Origin: Pseudomonadota bacterium
GTDB lineage: Bacteria; Pseudomonadota; Gammaproteobacteria; Burkholderiales; Burkholderiaceae_C
NCBI GenBank assembly: GCA_018241325.1
Contig: JAFEEB010000044.1
Span: 20,626 to 70,218, forward strand
DNA length: 49,593 nucleotides
Direction of reading: 5' to 3'
In this document: positions 1 through 8,528 of the stretch, piece after piece
Position numbering within the stretch: position 1 is the first letter of the stretch
How the letters are laid out: every line of letters begins with the position of its first letter
Position numbers and translations under genes: made by a program
Notes under the pieces: model-generated
The model's database searches: none
Told to the model about the DNA's origin: nothing
What the model saw: only the letters and a program-made list of their open reading frames with translations

Positions 1-9
1 GGTCAAGTC

Positions 10-642
10 ATGATCAGAGTGGGCATTGTGGACGATCACGCCATCGTTCGCGTCGGGTTGCGCAACTTCCTGGCCGAGCAGGTCGATGTGCGCGTGGTGG
101 GCGAGGCCGCCAACGGCCGCGAGGCCATCGACCTGGCGCGCACCACCGAGATGGACGTGATGCTGATGGACTTGTCGATGCCCGGCCAGAGCGGCATCGA
201 CGCGCTGGCCATGATCCGCGCCAAGGCGCCGGACGTGGGCATCCTGGTGCTGTCGATCTACCCCGAGGAGCACTACGCGATGAACCTGATCCGCCAGGGC
301 GCCAGCGGCTACCTGAACAAGGAGTGCGACCCGCTGGAAATCGTCGACGCCATCCGCACCATCGCGCTGGGCAAGCGCTACTTTTCGGCGCAGGTGGCCG
401 AGTTGATGGCGCAGCAACTCGACCGCAAGGCCGACGGGCTGCCGCACGAGTTGCTGTCGGAGCGCGAGTTCCAGGTGTTCCTCAAGCTGGCCGCCGGCCA
501 GACCGCGGGGCAGGTGGCCGAGGAGCTGTCGCTGTCGGTCAAGACCGTGAGCACCTACCGCACGCGCCTGATGGAAAAGCTGGGCCTGCATTCGAACAGC
601 GACCTGACGTATTACGCGCTGACGAACAAGCTGATCACCTGA
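10..642 (+). CDS. NarL/FixJ-family response regulator
   Basis: Two-domain transcriptional regulator of 210 aa, the usual family length. Residues 1-120 form a receiver domain: acidic pair D8-D9, phospho-acceptor D54 in the M-D-L-S-M-P-G context, conserved S82 and K104. Residues about 145-205 form a LuxR-type helix-turn-helix (LSEREFQVF, then the V-K-T-V-S-T-Y-R-T-R recognition helix). The ATG at base 10 gives a complete receiver domain. It converges with the single-domain receiver gene at 659-1066, 16 bases away. No histidine kinase is visible; one may lie left of the window. Target genes cannot be inferred. Confidence 0.93.
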   Translation: MIRVGIVDDHAIVRVGLRNFLAEQVDVRVVGEAANGREAIDLARTTEMDVMLMDLSMPGQSGIDALAMIRAKAPDVGILVLSIYPEEHYAMNLIRQGASGYLNKECDPLEIVDAIRTIALGKRYFSAQVAELMAQQLDRKADGLPHELLSEREFQVFLKLAAGQTAGQVAEELSLSVKTVSTYRTRLMEKLGLHSNSDLTYYALTNKLIT

Positions 643-658
643 TTGCCGCCGCTCCCGT

Positions 659-1066
659 TCAGGCGGCCGGCGGCGCTTGCAGTGCGGTGCGCAACTGCGT
701 GCAGTAGTCGAACAGGGCCTCCAGCTCGCTGGACTTGTCGAAGAAGGCGTCGGCACCCATAGCGTGGCAGCGTGCGCGCACGTCCGGCGTGACGTAGTTG
801 GTGAGCACCACCACCTTGCGCGGCGCCAGGCGCGCCCGGCACGCCTGCAGCACGCCCAGGCCGTTGCCCTGCTTGAGAAAGAGATCGACGATGGCCAGGT
901 CCCACACCGAGTCCGCCTGCGTCAGCCAGGCGCTGCCGGCTTGCTCGCCTTCGGCATGGCCCGCGACGGTGATGCCCACCCATTCATTCAGGGTGACGAT
1001 CAGGCGGTCGCGAATGACCGCGTTGTCCTCGACAAAATAGACGCGAAGGGGGGAATCGGACAGCAT
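659..1066 (-). CDS. Single-domain response regulator (CheY-like receiver)
   Basis: 135 aa, receiver domain only, no output domain. Visible phosphorylation site: acidic E13-D14, acceptor D61 in the A-I-V-D-L context, T89 and K111. The fold ends near residue 128 with a short Ala/Pro tail. Such stand-alone receivers act through protein-protein contact or as phosphate relays and sinks. Its convergent position next to a NarL-type regulator suggests a shared signalling pathway, but that is inference. ATG start; the next gene upstream on this strand ends at 1229, leaving about 160 bases for a promoter. Confidence 0.88.
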   Translation of the reverse strand: MLSDSPLRVYFVEDNAVIRDRLIVTLNEWVGITVAGHAEGEQAGSAWLTQADSVWDLAIVDLFLKQGNGLGVLQACRARLAPRKVVVLTNYVTPDVRARCHAMGADAFFDKSSELEALFDYCTQLRTALQAPPAA

Positions 1067-1228
1067 GGCGTGTTGACGTTTTCAAACTGGTTCGCACGCA
1101 GTCAAGCTTGGCCACGGGTTTCAGCAGGTAACACGGCCGAGTCTGCGCGCAGCGCCGGCGCCCGAATGTAGGACAAGCGCCCGAAGGGATGGGATTGCAT
1201 CCAGCAGAGCCCATGGCGCGCCAATATT

Positions 1229-1990
1229 TCAGCGCATGGCTGCGGCCCCGCCACAAACCGGGCAGTCAGGCTGGCGCCGGATGCGCACGGTGGTGAAGTC
1301 GGCGCGCCGCGCGTCGATCATCAGCAGGCGCCCGACCAGGGGCTCGCCGACGTTGCACAGCAGCTTGATCGCCTCGCTCGCCTGCAGGCTGCCGACGATG
1401 CCCACCAGAGGGGCCAGCACGCCCATGGTGGCGCAGGCCACGTCCTCCACCTGCTGCGTCGGTGGGAAGACGCAGGCGTAGCACGGCGAGTCGGCGCGGC
1501 GCGGGTCGTACACCGACACCTGGCCGTCCAGGCGGATGGCGGCGCCCGACACCAGCGGCTTGCGGTGGCGCACGCAGGCGGCGTTGAGCGCGTGGCGCGT
1601 GGCGTAGTTGTCGCCGCAGTCCAGCACCACGTCGGCGCCTTGGACGCACTCGTCCAGAAGCGCGGCGTCGGCGCGCCGCGCCACGGTGTGCACCTGCACG
1701 CCCGCGTTCAGCGCCGCGATGGCCGCGCGCGCCGAATTGACCTTGGCCTGGCCGACGCGGGCGCTGGTGTGCATGATCTGGCGCTGCAGGTTGGTCAGAT
1801 CGACGGTGTCGTCATCGACGAGGGTCAGGCGCCCCACGCCGGCGCTGGCCAGGTACAGCGCCACCGGCGAGCCCAGGCCGCCGGCGCCCAGAATCAGGGC
1901 ATGCGCGGCCAGCAGCCGTTGCTGGCCTTCGATGCCGATTTCATCGAGCAGCACATGGCGCGAATAGCGCAGCAGTTGCGAGTCGTCCAT
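1229..1990 (-). CDS. moeB: MoeB/ThiF/HesA-family E1-like adenylyltransferase
   Basis: 253 aa, close to the length of MoeB (about 250). MoeB and ThiF adenylate the C-terminal glycine of a ubiquitin-like sulfur carrier (MoaD or ThiS). Visible: ATP-binding GAGGLG at residues 35-40, D59-D60, the N-L-Q-R-Q motif at 68-72, D-C-G-D-N at 124-128, zinc cysteines C170/C173 and C243/C246, and C186 at the position of the family's conserved cysteine ahead of G-V-L-A-P-L-V-G. There is no rhodanese domain at the C-terminus. It lies 33 bases downstream of ctpA, likely co-transcribed. MoeB versus ThiF cannot be separated from sequence and context alone. Confidence 0.85.
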   Translation of the reverse strand: MDDSQLLRYSRHVLLDEIGIEGQQRLLAAHALILGAGGLGSPVALYLASAGVGRLTLVDDDTVDLTNLQRQIMHTSARVGQAKVNSARAAIAALNAGVQVHTVARRADAALLDECVQGADVVLDCGDNYATRHALNAACVRHRKPLVSGAAIRLDGQVSVYDPRRADSPCYACVFPPTQQVEDVACATMGVLAPLVGIVGSLQASEAIKLLCNVGEPLVGRLLMIDARRADFTTVRIRRQPDCPVCGGAAAMR

Positions 1991-2023
1991 GGCGCGGCGG
2001 GCGCGCGGCGGGCGCGCCGCCGC

Positions 2024-3457
2024 TCACTCGTTCTTGGGCTCTTCCTTGCGCGCGGTCAGCGTGGTGCTGACCTTCACCGGCTCGCCCTTGAGCTTGGCCA
2101 GCGCCTGCAGCAGCGGAAAGTCCTTGGCGCTGCCGTATTCGGGCGGGCGGCGCTCGGACGCGGGCTTCTTGGCCTCGGCCTCGAGCTTTTTCAGGGCTTC
2201 CTCGCGCTCTTGCTCCAGCGCCGGGTCTTTCTTGTCGGGGCTGGCACCGGCCAGGTGGTGGTCCAGGTCGGCCTCGCGCATGCGCAGCACGGCAAAGGGG
2301 CTGCCCTCGGCGGTATCGTCCACCAGGATGTCGGGCATGATGCCCTTGGCCTGGATGGTGTTGCCGCTGGGCGTGTAGTAGCGCGCCGTGGTGATCTTCA
2401 GGGCGGTGTCGGGCCCCAGCGGGCGCACGGTCTGCACCGAGCCCTTGCCGAAGGTCTGGCTGCCCATGATGACGGCGCGCTTGTTGTCTTGCAGCGCACC
2501 GGCGACGATCTCGCTGGCCGAGGCCGAGCCCTCGTTGACCAGCACCACCAGCGGCACCTTCTTGAGCGCGGCCGGCAGGCTGGCCAGCGGATCGGCGCCG
2601 CGACGGCGCATGTAGTCCTCGGGGATGGCCTTGTAGGCGGCCTTGCTTTCCTCGATCTGGCCGTTGGTGGTGACCACCGTGGTTCCCTCGGGCAGGAAGG
2701 CGGCCGACACGGCCACCGCGGCGTCCAGCAGGCCGCCCGGGTCGTTGCGCAGGTCGAGCACCAGGCCCTTCAGGTTGGGGTCTTGCTTGTAGAGGCTGTC
2801 GATCCGGCTGACGAAGTCATCCACCGTGCGGTCCTGGAACTGCGACACGCGAATCCAGGCATAGCCGGGCTCCAGCATCTTGCCCTTGACCGACTGGGTG
2901 CGGATTTCCTCGCGCGTGATGGTGACCGGAAAGCTGCGGCTCTCGTCGCGCCGCAGCACGGTAAAGCGCACCTTGGTGCCGGGCTCGCCGCGAATGCGCT
3001 TGACCGCGTCGTTCAACGGCAGGCCCTTGACGGCGGTGTCGTCGATCTTGGTGATCAGATCGCCGGTCTTCAGGCCGGCGCGGTCGGCGGGCGAGCCCTC
3101 GATGGGCGACACCACCTTGATCAGCCCGTCTTCCTGGGTGATTTCGATGCCCACGCCGACGAAGCGGCCGGTGGTGCCTTCGCGAAATTCCTTGTACGAC
3201 TTCTTGTCGAAATACTGCGAGTGCGGGTCCAGCCCCGCCACCATGCCCGAGATGGCATCGGTGATCAGCTTTTTCTCGTCCACCGGCTCGACGTAGTCGG
3301 TCTTGATCATGCTGAACACCGCCGCCAGTTGCTGCAACTCTTGTAGCGGCAGCGGCGCCAGCGTGCCGCGCGCCACGGTTTGCAGCGATACGGTGGTCAG
3401 CGCGCCGGCGAGCGCACCCGCGGCGATCCAGCCGGCGATCTTGGTTTTCTGGCTCAT
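2024..3457 (-). CDS. ctpA: S41-family C-terminal processing peptidase (CtpA)
   Basis: 477 aa, typical for the family. An N-terminal hydrophobic segment (residues 7-28) acts as signal or anchor, so the protein acts in the periplasm. A PDZ domain covers about residues 95-170 (F-V-G-V-G-I-E-I and S-P-A-D-R-A-G-L). The S41 protease domain follows, with the catalytic Ser-Lys dyad S313 (in E-G-S-A-S-A-S-E-I) and K338 (in T-F-G-K-G-S), 25 residues apart as in characterised CtpA enzymes. The C-terminal 100 residues are charged and low complexity (K/E/P-rich). It follows gpmA, about 100 bases away, in the gpmA-ctpA-moeB order common in Burkholderiales (from memory). Confidence 0.94.
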   Translation of the reverse strand: MSQKTKIAGWIAAGALAGALTTVSLQTVARGTLAPLPLQELQQLAAVFSMIKTDYVEPVDEKKLITDAISGMVAGLDPHSQYFDKKSYKEFREGTTGRFVGVGIEITQEDGLIKVVSPIEGSPADRAGLKTGDLITKIDDTAVKGLPLNDAVKRIRGEPGTKVRFTVLRRDESRSFPVTITREEIRTQSVKGKMLEPGYAWIRVSQFQDRTVDDFVSRIDSLYKQDPNLKGLVLDLRNDPGGLLDAAVAVSAAFLPEGTTVVTTNGQIEESKAAYKAIPEDYMRRRGADPLASLPAALKKVPLVVLVNEGSASASEIVAGALQDNKRAVIMGSQTFGKGSVQTVRPLGPDTALKITTARYYTPSGNTIQAKGIMPDILVDDTAEGSPFAVLRMREADLDHHLAGASPDKKDPALEQEREEALKKLEAEAKKPASERRPPEYGSAKDFPLLQALAKLKGEPVKVSTTLTARKEEPKNE

Positions 3458-3557
3458 GTGACGGGGCTTTCGTGAGGCAAACGCTCAATATACAGGGTTC
3501 AGGCGAGGGGTTGGACTTGGGTTCGTCGCGCCCAGGGAAGTTCCGCGCCGGTGGCGC

Positions 3558-4301
3558 TCAGCCGCGGCCTTGCCGCGCCACGGCGGCGGCGGCCTGCTCG
3601 GCCGCCTGCGCGTCGCCCAGGTAGTAGTGGCGCAGGGGGCGCAGCGCGCCGTCCAGCTCATACACCAGCGGAATGCCGTTGGGGATGTTCAGGCCGACGA
3701 TGTCGGCGTCGGAGATGCCGTCCAGGTACTTGACCAGCGCGCGGATCGAGTTGCCGTGCGCCACCACCACCAGGCGGCGGCCAGCGTGGATCTCGGGCGC
3801 CATCACGGCGTTCCAGAACGGCAGCACGCGCGCCACGGTGTCCTTCAGGCATTCGGTGAGCGGCACTTCCTCGGGCTTCAGGCGGGCGTAGCGCAGGTCG
3901 CTGCGCTCGCAGCGCGGGTCGTCCAGCGCCAGCGCCGGCGGCGGGGTGTCGTAGCTGCGCCGCCACGTCAGCACCTGCGCGTCGCCGTACTGCTGGGCCG
4001 TCTCGGCCTTGTTCAGGCCTTGCAGCGCGCCGTAGTGGCGTTCGTTCAGGCGCCAGTGCTTCATCGACGGCAGCCACAGGCGGTCCATCTCGTCGAGCGT
4101 CAGGTGCAAGGTGCGGATGGCGCGCTTGAGCACGCTGGTGCAGGCCAGGTCGAACTCGTAGCCCTCGGCCTTCAGCAGGCGGCCGGCCTGGCGCGCCTGC
4201 TCGATGCCGGTGGGCGTCAGGTCCACGTCGGTCCAGCCGGTGAAGCGGTTTTCCAGGTTCCAGGTGGATTCGCCATGGCGGATGAGAACGAGCTTGTGCA
4301 T
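3558..4301 (-). CDS. gpmA: 2,3-bisphosphoglycerate-dependent phosphoglycerate mutase
   Basis: 247 aa (E. coli GpmA is 250). Interconverts 2- and 3-phosphoglycerate in glycolysis and gluconeogenesis. The phospho-histidine is H9 in L-I-R-H-G-E-S; the family signature continues with [11 protein letters not shown] and [12 protein letters not shown]. The second active-site histidine is in V-V-A-H-G-N-S-I-R. The frame stays open 57 bases further upstream, but the ATG at 4301 puts the R-H-G motif at the normal position, so that start is chosen. It is divergent from the rhodanese gene, with an A/T-rich palindrome at 4366-4373 between them. Confidence 0.97.
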   Translation of the reverse strand: MHKLVLIRHGESTWNLENRFTGWTDVDLTPTGIEQARQAGRLLKAEGYEFDLACTSVLKRAIRTLHLTLDEMDRLWLPSMKHWRLNERHYGALQGLNKAETAQQYGDAQVLTWRRSYDTPPPALALDDPRCERSDLRYARLKPEEVPLTECLKDTVARVLPFWNAVMAPEIHAGRRLVVVAHGNSIRALVKYLDGISDADIVGLNIPNGIPLVYELDGALRPLRHYYLGDAQAAEQAAAAVARQGRG

Positions 4302-4365
4302 GGGGCAGAGAAAGCGGAAAAAAGACAGGGCCGGCGCAGCCGGCGCGCAGGACAACAACCGCTCA

Positions 4366-4373
4366 TTTTAAAA
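4366..4373. promoter_or_regulatory. TTTTAAAA palindrome in the gpmA/rhodanese divergent gap
   Basis: In an otherwise GC-rich 141-base gap the self-complementary TTTTAAAA gives a TAAAAT-like -10 on the plus strand (4369-4374) and a similar hexamer on the minus strand. It could serve both divergent genes. No convincing -35 boxes are visible, so this is a weak call. Confidence 0.3.
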
Positions 4374-4442
4374 TGCCGGGTTGCCGCCGGTGCGCGCGGC
4401 TTGCACGGCCGGCGTTTGCCGCACTCACAAAGGACATTTACC

Positions 4443-4850
4443 GTGGATTTCTTGATCGCCAACTGGTCGCTGGTCTTGCTGGCCCTGGTGTCGGGTGGCC
4501 TGCTGGCCTGGCCGCTGCTGCAAGGCGGCACCGGCGCGGGGCTGTCGGCGGCGGCGGCCGTGCAACGCATCAACCGCGAGAAGGCGGTGGTCATCGACGT
4601 GTGCCAGCCCGAGGAGTTTGCCGCCGGCCACGTGGTGGGCGCCAAGAGCATCCCGCTGGCCGATCTGGAGGCCAAGCTGCCCGGCGCCGTCAAGAACAAG
4701 GCCACGCCGCTGGTGATGGTCTGCGCCTCGGGCGTGCGCGCGCGCCGCGCCGTGGCCGTGGCCCGCAAGCTGGGCTTCGAGCAGGCCGATGTGCTGGTGG
4801 GCGGCATGAAGAGCTGGCGCGATGCCAATCTGCCGGTCGAAAAGGCCTGA
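4443..4850 (+). CDS. Membrane-anchored single-domain rhodanese-like protein
   Basis: 135 aa. One transmembrane helix (about residues 8-26) precedes a single rhodanese domain (about 35-130). The active-site cysteine is C94 in V-M-V-C-A-S-G-V-R-A, followed by the G-G-M-K-S-W motif near the end. Rhodaneses transfer sulfane sulfur to cyanide or protein thiols; the natural acceptor here is unknown. The start is GTG at 4443, chosen because a strong AAAGGA ribosome site lies at 4429-4434 and the TM helix begins directly after it. A longer upstream frame runs over gpmA antisense and is not credible. It is 14 bases upstream of grxC, so the two are likely co-transcribed. Confidence 0.9.
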   Translation: MDFLIANWSLVLLALVSGGLLAWPLLQGGTGAGLSAAAAVQRINREKAVVIDVCQPEEFAAGHVVGAKSIPLADLEAKLPGAVKNKATPLVMVCASGVRARRAVAVARKLGFEQADVLVGGMKSWRDANLPVEKA

Positions 4851-4864
4851 GGCTGGTTGCAGAC

Positions 4865-5125
4865 ATGCCCCCCATCACGCTCTACACCACCGCCACCTGC
4901 CCCTACTGCATCCGCGCCAAGCAACTGCTGGCCGCCCGCGGCGTGACCGAATACGAGGAAATCCGCGTGGACCTCGACCCCGCCGAGCGCGTGCGGATGA
5001 TGGAACGCAGCGGACGGCGCACCGTGCCGCAGATCTTCATCGGCGCCAAGCATGTGGGCGGCTGCGACGACCTGATGGCGCTGGACGCGCAGGGCGATTT
5101 GCTGCCGCTGCTGGCGGGCGCCTGA
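4865..5125 (+). CDS. grxC: Glutaredoxin 3
   Basis: 86 aa, matching GrxC length. Glutathione-dependent dithiol oxidoreductase of the cytoplasm. The redox motif is C12-P-Y-C15, followed by the T-V-P-Q-I-F-I cis-proline segment and the G-G-C-D-D glutathione-binding turn. ATG at 4865, 14 bases after the rhodanese stop. The rhodanese-grxC-secB-gpsA order is a familiar betaproteobacterial cluster, which supports the call. Confidence 0.96.
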   Translation: MPPITLYTTATCPYCIRAKQLLAARGVTEYEEIRVDLDPAERVRMMERSGRRTVPQIFIGAKHVGGCDDLMALDAQGDLLPLLAGA

Positions 5126-5195
5126 GATAATCCGATGCTTGCGCGGCGGTGTCGCCGCCTTGGCTTTTCTGCTTTTTCCCTAACCGAGATATTCC

Positions 5196-5645
5196 ATGGC
5201 CGATCAGGATCCCGTGTTCAACATCCAGCGCGTCTATCTGAAAGAGGCGTCGCTGGAGCAGCCCAATTCGCCCGCCATCCTGCTCGAGCAGGAGCAGCCG
5301 GCCCTGGAGATCAACCTGGGCGTGAACGCCGAAGCCGTGGCCGAGGGCATTTTTGAAATTGCCGTGACCGCCACCGTCCAGTCCAAGATTGCCGACAAGA
5401 CGGTGTTCCTGGTCGAGTGCAAGCAGGCGGCGATCTTCGAGATCCGCAACGTGCCCGAGGAGCAGATGGCCGGCATCGTCGGCGTGGCCTGCCCGCAGAT
5501 CGTGTATCCCTATCTGCGCAGCAACGTGGCCGACCTGGTGCAGCGCGCCGGCTTTCCGCCGGTGCACCTGGCCGAAATCAACTTCCAGGCCATGTACGAG
5601 CAGCAGCAGGCGGCGCAGGCCCAGGCGCCTGCGACCACGCAGTAA
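5196..5645 (+). CDS. secB: Protein-export chaperone SecB
   Basis: 149 aa (E. coli 155). Tetrameric cytoplasmic chaperone that holds preproteins unfolded and delivers them to SecA. Recognised by F-N-I-Q-R-V-Y-L-K near the N-terminus, the central [11 protein letters not shown] segment, and the conserved [15 protein letters not shown] and I-N-F-Q-A-M-Y blocks. The C-terminus is Gln/Ala-rich and lacks an obvious metal-binding tail. It sits between grxC and gpsA on the same strand. Confidence 0.97.
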   Translation: MADQDPVFNIQRVYLKEASLEQPNSPAILLEQEQPALEINLGVNAEAVAEGIFEIAVTATVQSKIADKTVFLVECKQAAIFEIRNVPEEQMAGIVGVACPQIVYPYLRSNVADLVQRAGFPPVHLAEINFQAMYEQQQAAQAQAPATTQ

Positions 5646-5678
5646 TTTTTGCCAATTCGGCCTCTGGCGCCCGTCCAT

Positions 5679-5706
5679 CAAGCGCAGTCAGCTATGAAAA
5701 TCATAG
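5679..5706 (+). repeat. Short AGCTAT-family repeat spanning the gpsA start
   Basis: An A/T-rich island (AAGCGCAGTCAGCTATGAAA and the bases after it) in GC-rich sequence. It contains a perfect 6-3-6 inverted repeat, CTATGA / AAA / TCATAG at 5692-5706, which includes the gpsA ATG. The AGCTAT(c/g)AAAAT core recurs at 20703, 39270 and, inverted, at 26911. Confidence 0.5.
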
Positions 5707-6719
5707 TTATCGGCGCTGGCGCCTGGGGCACGGCGCTGGCCGTGAGCGCGGCACGCAACCCGGCGGGCCACCAGGTGGTGCTGTGGGCACGCGATGGCGC
5801 GCAGGCCGAGGCCATGGCGGCGCAGCGCGAAAACGCACGCTACCTGCGCGGCATTCCGCTGCCGCGCGAGCTGGCGGTGCACGGCGGCGACCTGGAGCGC
5901 CTGCTGGATGCGACGGCGCTGGCCGACCTGCTGATCGTCGCCACGCCCGTGGCCGGCCTGCGTCCCACCCTGAGCCTGCTGCGCGATTTGCGCGTGCCGG
6001 TGGGCTGGCTGTGCAAGGGCTTCGAGCCCGCGCAGGACCCGGCGGCGCACCGCCCCTTCGGGCTGATGCCGCACGAGATCGCCCGCATCACCGCGCCGGA
6101 TGTGCCCTGCGGCGTGTTGTCAGGCCCCAGCTTTGCGCAGGAAGTGGCGCGCGGACAACCCACGGCCCTGGTGGCGGCCAGCCGGCACGAGGGCGTGCGC
6201 CAGGCGCTGGTGGCGGCCTTTCACGGCCCCACACTGCGGGTGTACGGCAACGACGACTGGGTGGGTGTCGAAGTGGGCGGCGCGGTGAAGAACGTGATGG
6301 CCATTGCCACCGGCTTGGCCGACGGGCTGAACCTGGGGCTGAATGCGCGCGCCGCCCTCATCACGCGCGGCCTGGCCGAAATGGCCCGCCTGGGCGTGGC
6401 CCTGGGGGCGCAGCCCGAGACCTTCATGGGCTTGTCGGGCCTGGGCGACCTGGTGCTGACCGCCACGGGCGATCTGAGCCGCAACCGCCGCGTCGGCCTG
6501 CTGCTGGCCGAGGGCAAGAGCACGGCCGAGGCGGTGCAGTCGCTGGGACACGTGGCCGAAGGGGTGTACAGCGCCCACACCGTGTTGCAGCGCGCACGCC
6601 ACCTGGGCGTGGACATGCCGATCACCGAATGCGTGGTGGCGCTGCTGGACGGGCAGTTGAAGCCTGTAGAAGCGGTGGCCGCGCTGATGGGGCGCGACCC
6701 CAAGGGCGAGTTGCTCTGA
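5694..6719 (+). CDS. gpsA: NAD(P)-dependent glycerol-3-phosphate dehydrogenase
   Basis: 341 aa, normal family length. Reduces dihydroxyacetone phosphate to sn-glycerol-3-phosphate for phospholipid synthesis. Rossmann motif G-A-G-A-W-G at residues 7-12; conserved S-G-P-S-F-A near the middle; catalytic lysine in G-G-A-V-K-N-V; substrate-binding G-L-S-G-L-G-D-L and S-R-N-R-R. The ATG at 5694 puts the Rossmann strand directly at the N-terminus; the frame extends 45 bases further but with no motif. No Shine-Dalgarno sequence is obvious, and the start codon lies inside a short inverted repeat. Confidence 0.96.
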   Translation: MKIIVIGAGAWGTALAVSAARNPAGHQVVLWARDGAQAEAMAAQRENARYLRGIPLPRELAVHGGDLERLLDATALADLLIVATPVAGLRPTLSLLRDLRVPVGWLCKGFEPAQDPAAHRPFGLMPHEIARITAPDVPCGVLSGPSFAQEVARGQPTALVAASRHEGVRQALVAAFHGPTLRVYGNDDWVGVEVGGAVKNVMAIATGLADGLNLGLNARAALITRGLAEMARLGVALGAQPETFMGLSGLGDLVLTATGDLSRNRRVGLLLAEGKSTAEAVQSLGHVAEGVYSAHTVLQRARHLGVDMPITECVVALLDGQLKPVEAVAALMGRDPKGELL

Positions 6720-7244
6720 TCACCTTCCCAGCATCTTGCCCAGCATCCCGACAATGTCGTCGGTGCTGCCCAGGCCGCCCTGCGGAGCCTGGCCGTGGGG
6801 GGTGAGCTTGTTGATCAGTTCGGGCAGCAACTGCGCCACGCCGCCGGCGGCGTCGGCATGGCCGACCCCCAGTTGCGAAGCGATGTTGCCGATCACGTCG
6901 GGGCCGAGCGCCTGCGTGACCTGGTCGGAGGTGACCGGGTGGTTCTCGCCCGTGCCCACCCAGCTGCTGGCGGCGCCACCCAGGCCCGCTTGCTGAAACT
7001 TGTTGAGCAGCCCGCCCAGCCCGCCCGACTGGCTGTTGTTGGCCAGCATGGACATCAGGATGGGCGCCAGCGCCGCGATCATGCCCATGTTGAGGCCACC
7101 GCCGGCGCCGCCGGGCGCTTGCTGCTGCTGGCCGCCCAGCATGCCGCCCAGGATGTTGCCCAGGCCGCCGCCCAGCTGGCCTTGGCCTTGCGCCTGGCCT
7201 TGCCCGGCCAGCACCGAACCCAAAACAGAATCAAGCAGTCCCAT
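6720..7244 (-). CDS. YidB-like DUF937 family protein
   Basis: 174 aa. Gly/Gln-rich low-complexity N-terminal third (repeated GQ and GG runs after M-G-L-L-D-S-V-L-G), then the DUF937/YidB-type region with the M-L-A-N-N-S-Q-S-G-G segment and a conserved S-S-W-V-G-T-G-E-N-H-P-V-T block, ending in M-L-G-K-M-L. Function unknown. The ATG at 7244 is preferred over one 24 bases upstream because a GAAGGGG ribosome site sits just before it. It abuts gpsA tail to tail with no spacer. Confidence 0.85.
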   Translation of the reverse strand: MGLLDSVLGSVLAGQGQAQGQGQLGGGLGNILGGMLGGQQQQAPGGAGGGLNMGMIAALAPILMSMLANNSQSGGLGGLLNKFQQAGLGGAASSWVGTGENHPVTSDQVTQALGPDVIGNIASQLGVGHADAAGGVAQLLPELINKLTPHGQAPQGGLGSTDDIVGMLGKMLGR

Positions 7245-7341
7245 TTCGCACCCCTTCAAGTTGAACAAAACAACCAGCCATTGTGGCGCGAATCGACCGG
7301 GCTGGCGCGTGCACCCAAGCGCCGACCAGCCAAAGCGTGAT

Positions 7342-8193
7342 TTATCCCGCCGGAGTGAAGGCCAGGCGCACGTAAATGGGGGCGTAGGCCTCGGCCTGCG
7401 TGATCTCGACCAGGGTCTCCTTGGCCAGCTCCAGCAGCGCGATCAGGGTGACCACCAGCACCGGCACGCCGCGCGCGGGGTCGAACAGGTCCTCGAACGG
7501 CGCAAAGCGGCGGCCCTGCAGTCTTTTGAGCACGATCGACATGTGCTCGCGCACGCTCAGCTCCTCGCGCGAGATCCGGTGGTGCTGCACCAGCCTGGCG
7601 CGCTTCAGGATGTCGGCCCAGGCGCTTTGCAGGTCGGCCAGCTCCACGTCCGGAAAGCGCGGGGTGAGCGCCTGCTCCACATACACCTGCGCGCGCAAAA
7701 AATCGCGCCCGAACTGCGGCGCCTCGGCCAGTTGCGTGGCTGCCAGCTTCATCTGCTCGTACTCGAGCAGGCGGCGCACCAGCTCGGCGCGCGGGTCCTC
7801 GGGCTCCTGGCCCTCGGCGCTCTTGCGCGGGGGCAGCAGCATGCGCGACTTGATCTCGATCAGCATGGCCGCCATCAGCAGGTATTCGGCCGCCAGCTCC
7901 AGGTTGCGGCTGCGGATCTCATCGACATAGCTGAGGTACTGGCGCGTTACCGCCGCCATGGGGATGTCCAGGATGTTGAAGTTCTGCTTGCGGATCAGGT
8001 ACAGCAGCAAATCCAGCGGGCCCTCGAAGGCCTCCAGGAAGATCTCCAGCGCGTCCGGCGGGATGTACAAATCCTGCGGCAGCGCGAACAACGGCTCGCC
8101 ATACAGGCGCGCGACCGCCACGTGGTCCACCACCAGCGGCAGATCGGCCTCGGGTGCGACCGGCAGCAGCAGGGTGTCGTCGGCGGCAGTCAC
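7342..8193 (-). CDS. scpA: Segregation and condensation protein ScpA
   Basis: 283 aa. Kleisin partner of SMC/ScpB in chromosome condensation. Recognised by the F-E-G-P-L-D-L-L-L-Y-L-I-R-K-Q motif near residue 50, then N-I-L-D-I-P and Y-L-L-M-A-A-M-L-I-E-I-K-S-R-M-L-L-P. The start shown is GTG at 8193, four bases after the DUF3460 stop, implying translational coupling. The first 45 residues precede the family core, so a slightly later start is possible. Confidence 0.92.
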   Translation of the reverse strand: MTAADDTLLLPVAPEADLPLVVDHVAVARLYGEPLFALPQDLYIPPDALEIFLEAFEGPLDLLLYLIRKQNFNILDIPMAAVTRQYLSYVDEIRSRNLELAAEYLLMAAMLIEIKSRMLLPPRKSAEGQEPEDPRAELVRRLLEYEQMKLAATQLAEAPQFGRDFLRAQVYVEQALTPRFPDVELADLQSAWADILKRARLVQHHRISREELSVREHMSIVLKRLQGRRFAPFEDLFDPARGVPVLVVTLIALLELAKETLVEITQAEAYAPIYVRLAFTPAG

Positions 8194-8197
8194 CGGC

Positions 8198-8434
8198 TCA
8201 CGCGGGATCGGACTTCGGATGGCGCGGCAGCGCGTAATACACGTAACCCGTCGGCGGGATGCGGCCGGCGCGCATCTCGGCTTGCTGATCGCGGTCGATG
8301 CGCTTGTCCCACAGCAGCGCGCGGCCCTGGCGCTGGGCCAGGTCCAGCTCCGGGCGCTCTTGCTTGAGCGCCTGCAGAAAGTCCGTGGCGGGGGAGGTGT
8401 AGTGGGGGCGGGCGAACAATTTGGCGAAGGACAT
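8198..8434 (-). CDS. DUF3460 family protein
   Basis: 78 aa, mostly charged, no signal or membrane segment. It matches the short DUF3460 proteins of Betaproteobacteria by its Y-T-S-P-A-T-D-F-L and Q-R-Q-G-R-A-L-L-W-D-K blocks and the G-Y-V-Y-Y motif near the C-terminus. Function unknown. It directly precedes scpA, as in related genomes (from memory), which suggests co-expression. Confidence 0.82.
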   Translation of the reverse strand: MSFAKLFARPHYTSPATDFLQALKQERPELDLAQRQGRALLWDKRIDRDQQAEMRAGRIPPTGYVYYALPRHPKSDPA

Positions 8435-8528
8435 GGATTTGTTGGGCGCGATGGGAGAACGTTGTCCGCGCCGGGTCAGCGCGATGCGTTACAAACGCCT
8501 TGGCGTGATTTTACCGAGGTCGTTCAAG

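Noticed and set aside
1565-3346. A 593-codon plus-strand frame opposite the moeB-like and ctpA genes.
   Set aside because: Both minus-strand genes have intact catalytic motifs; this frame has none.
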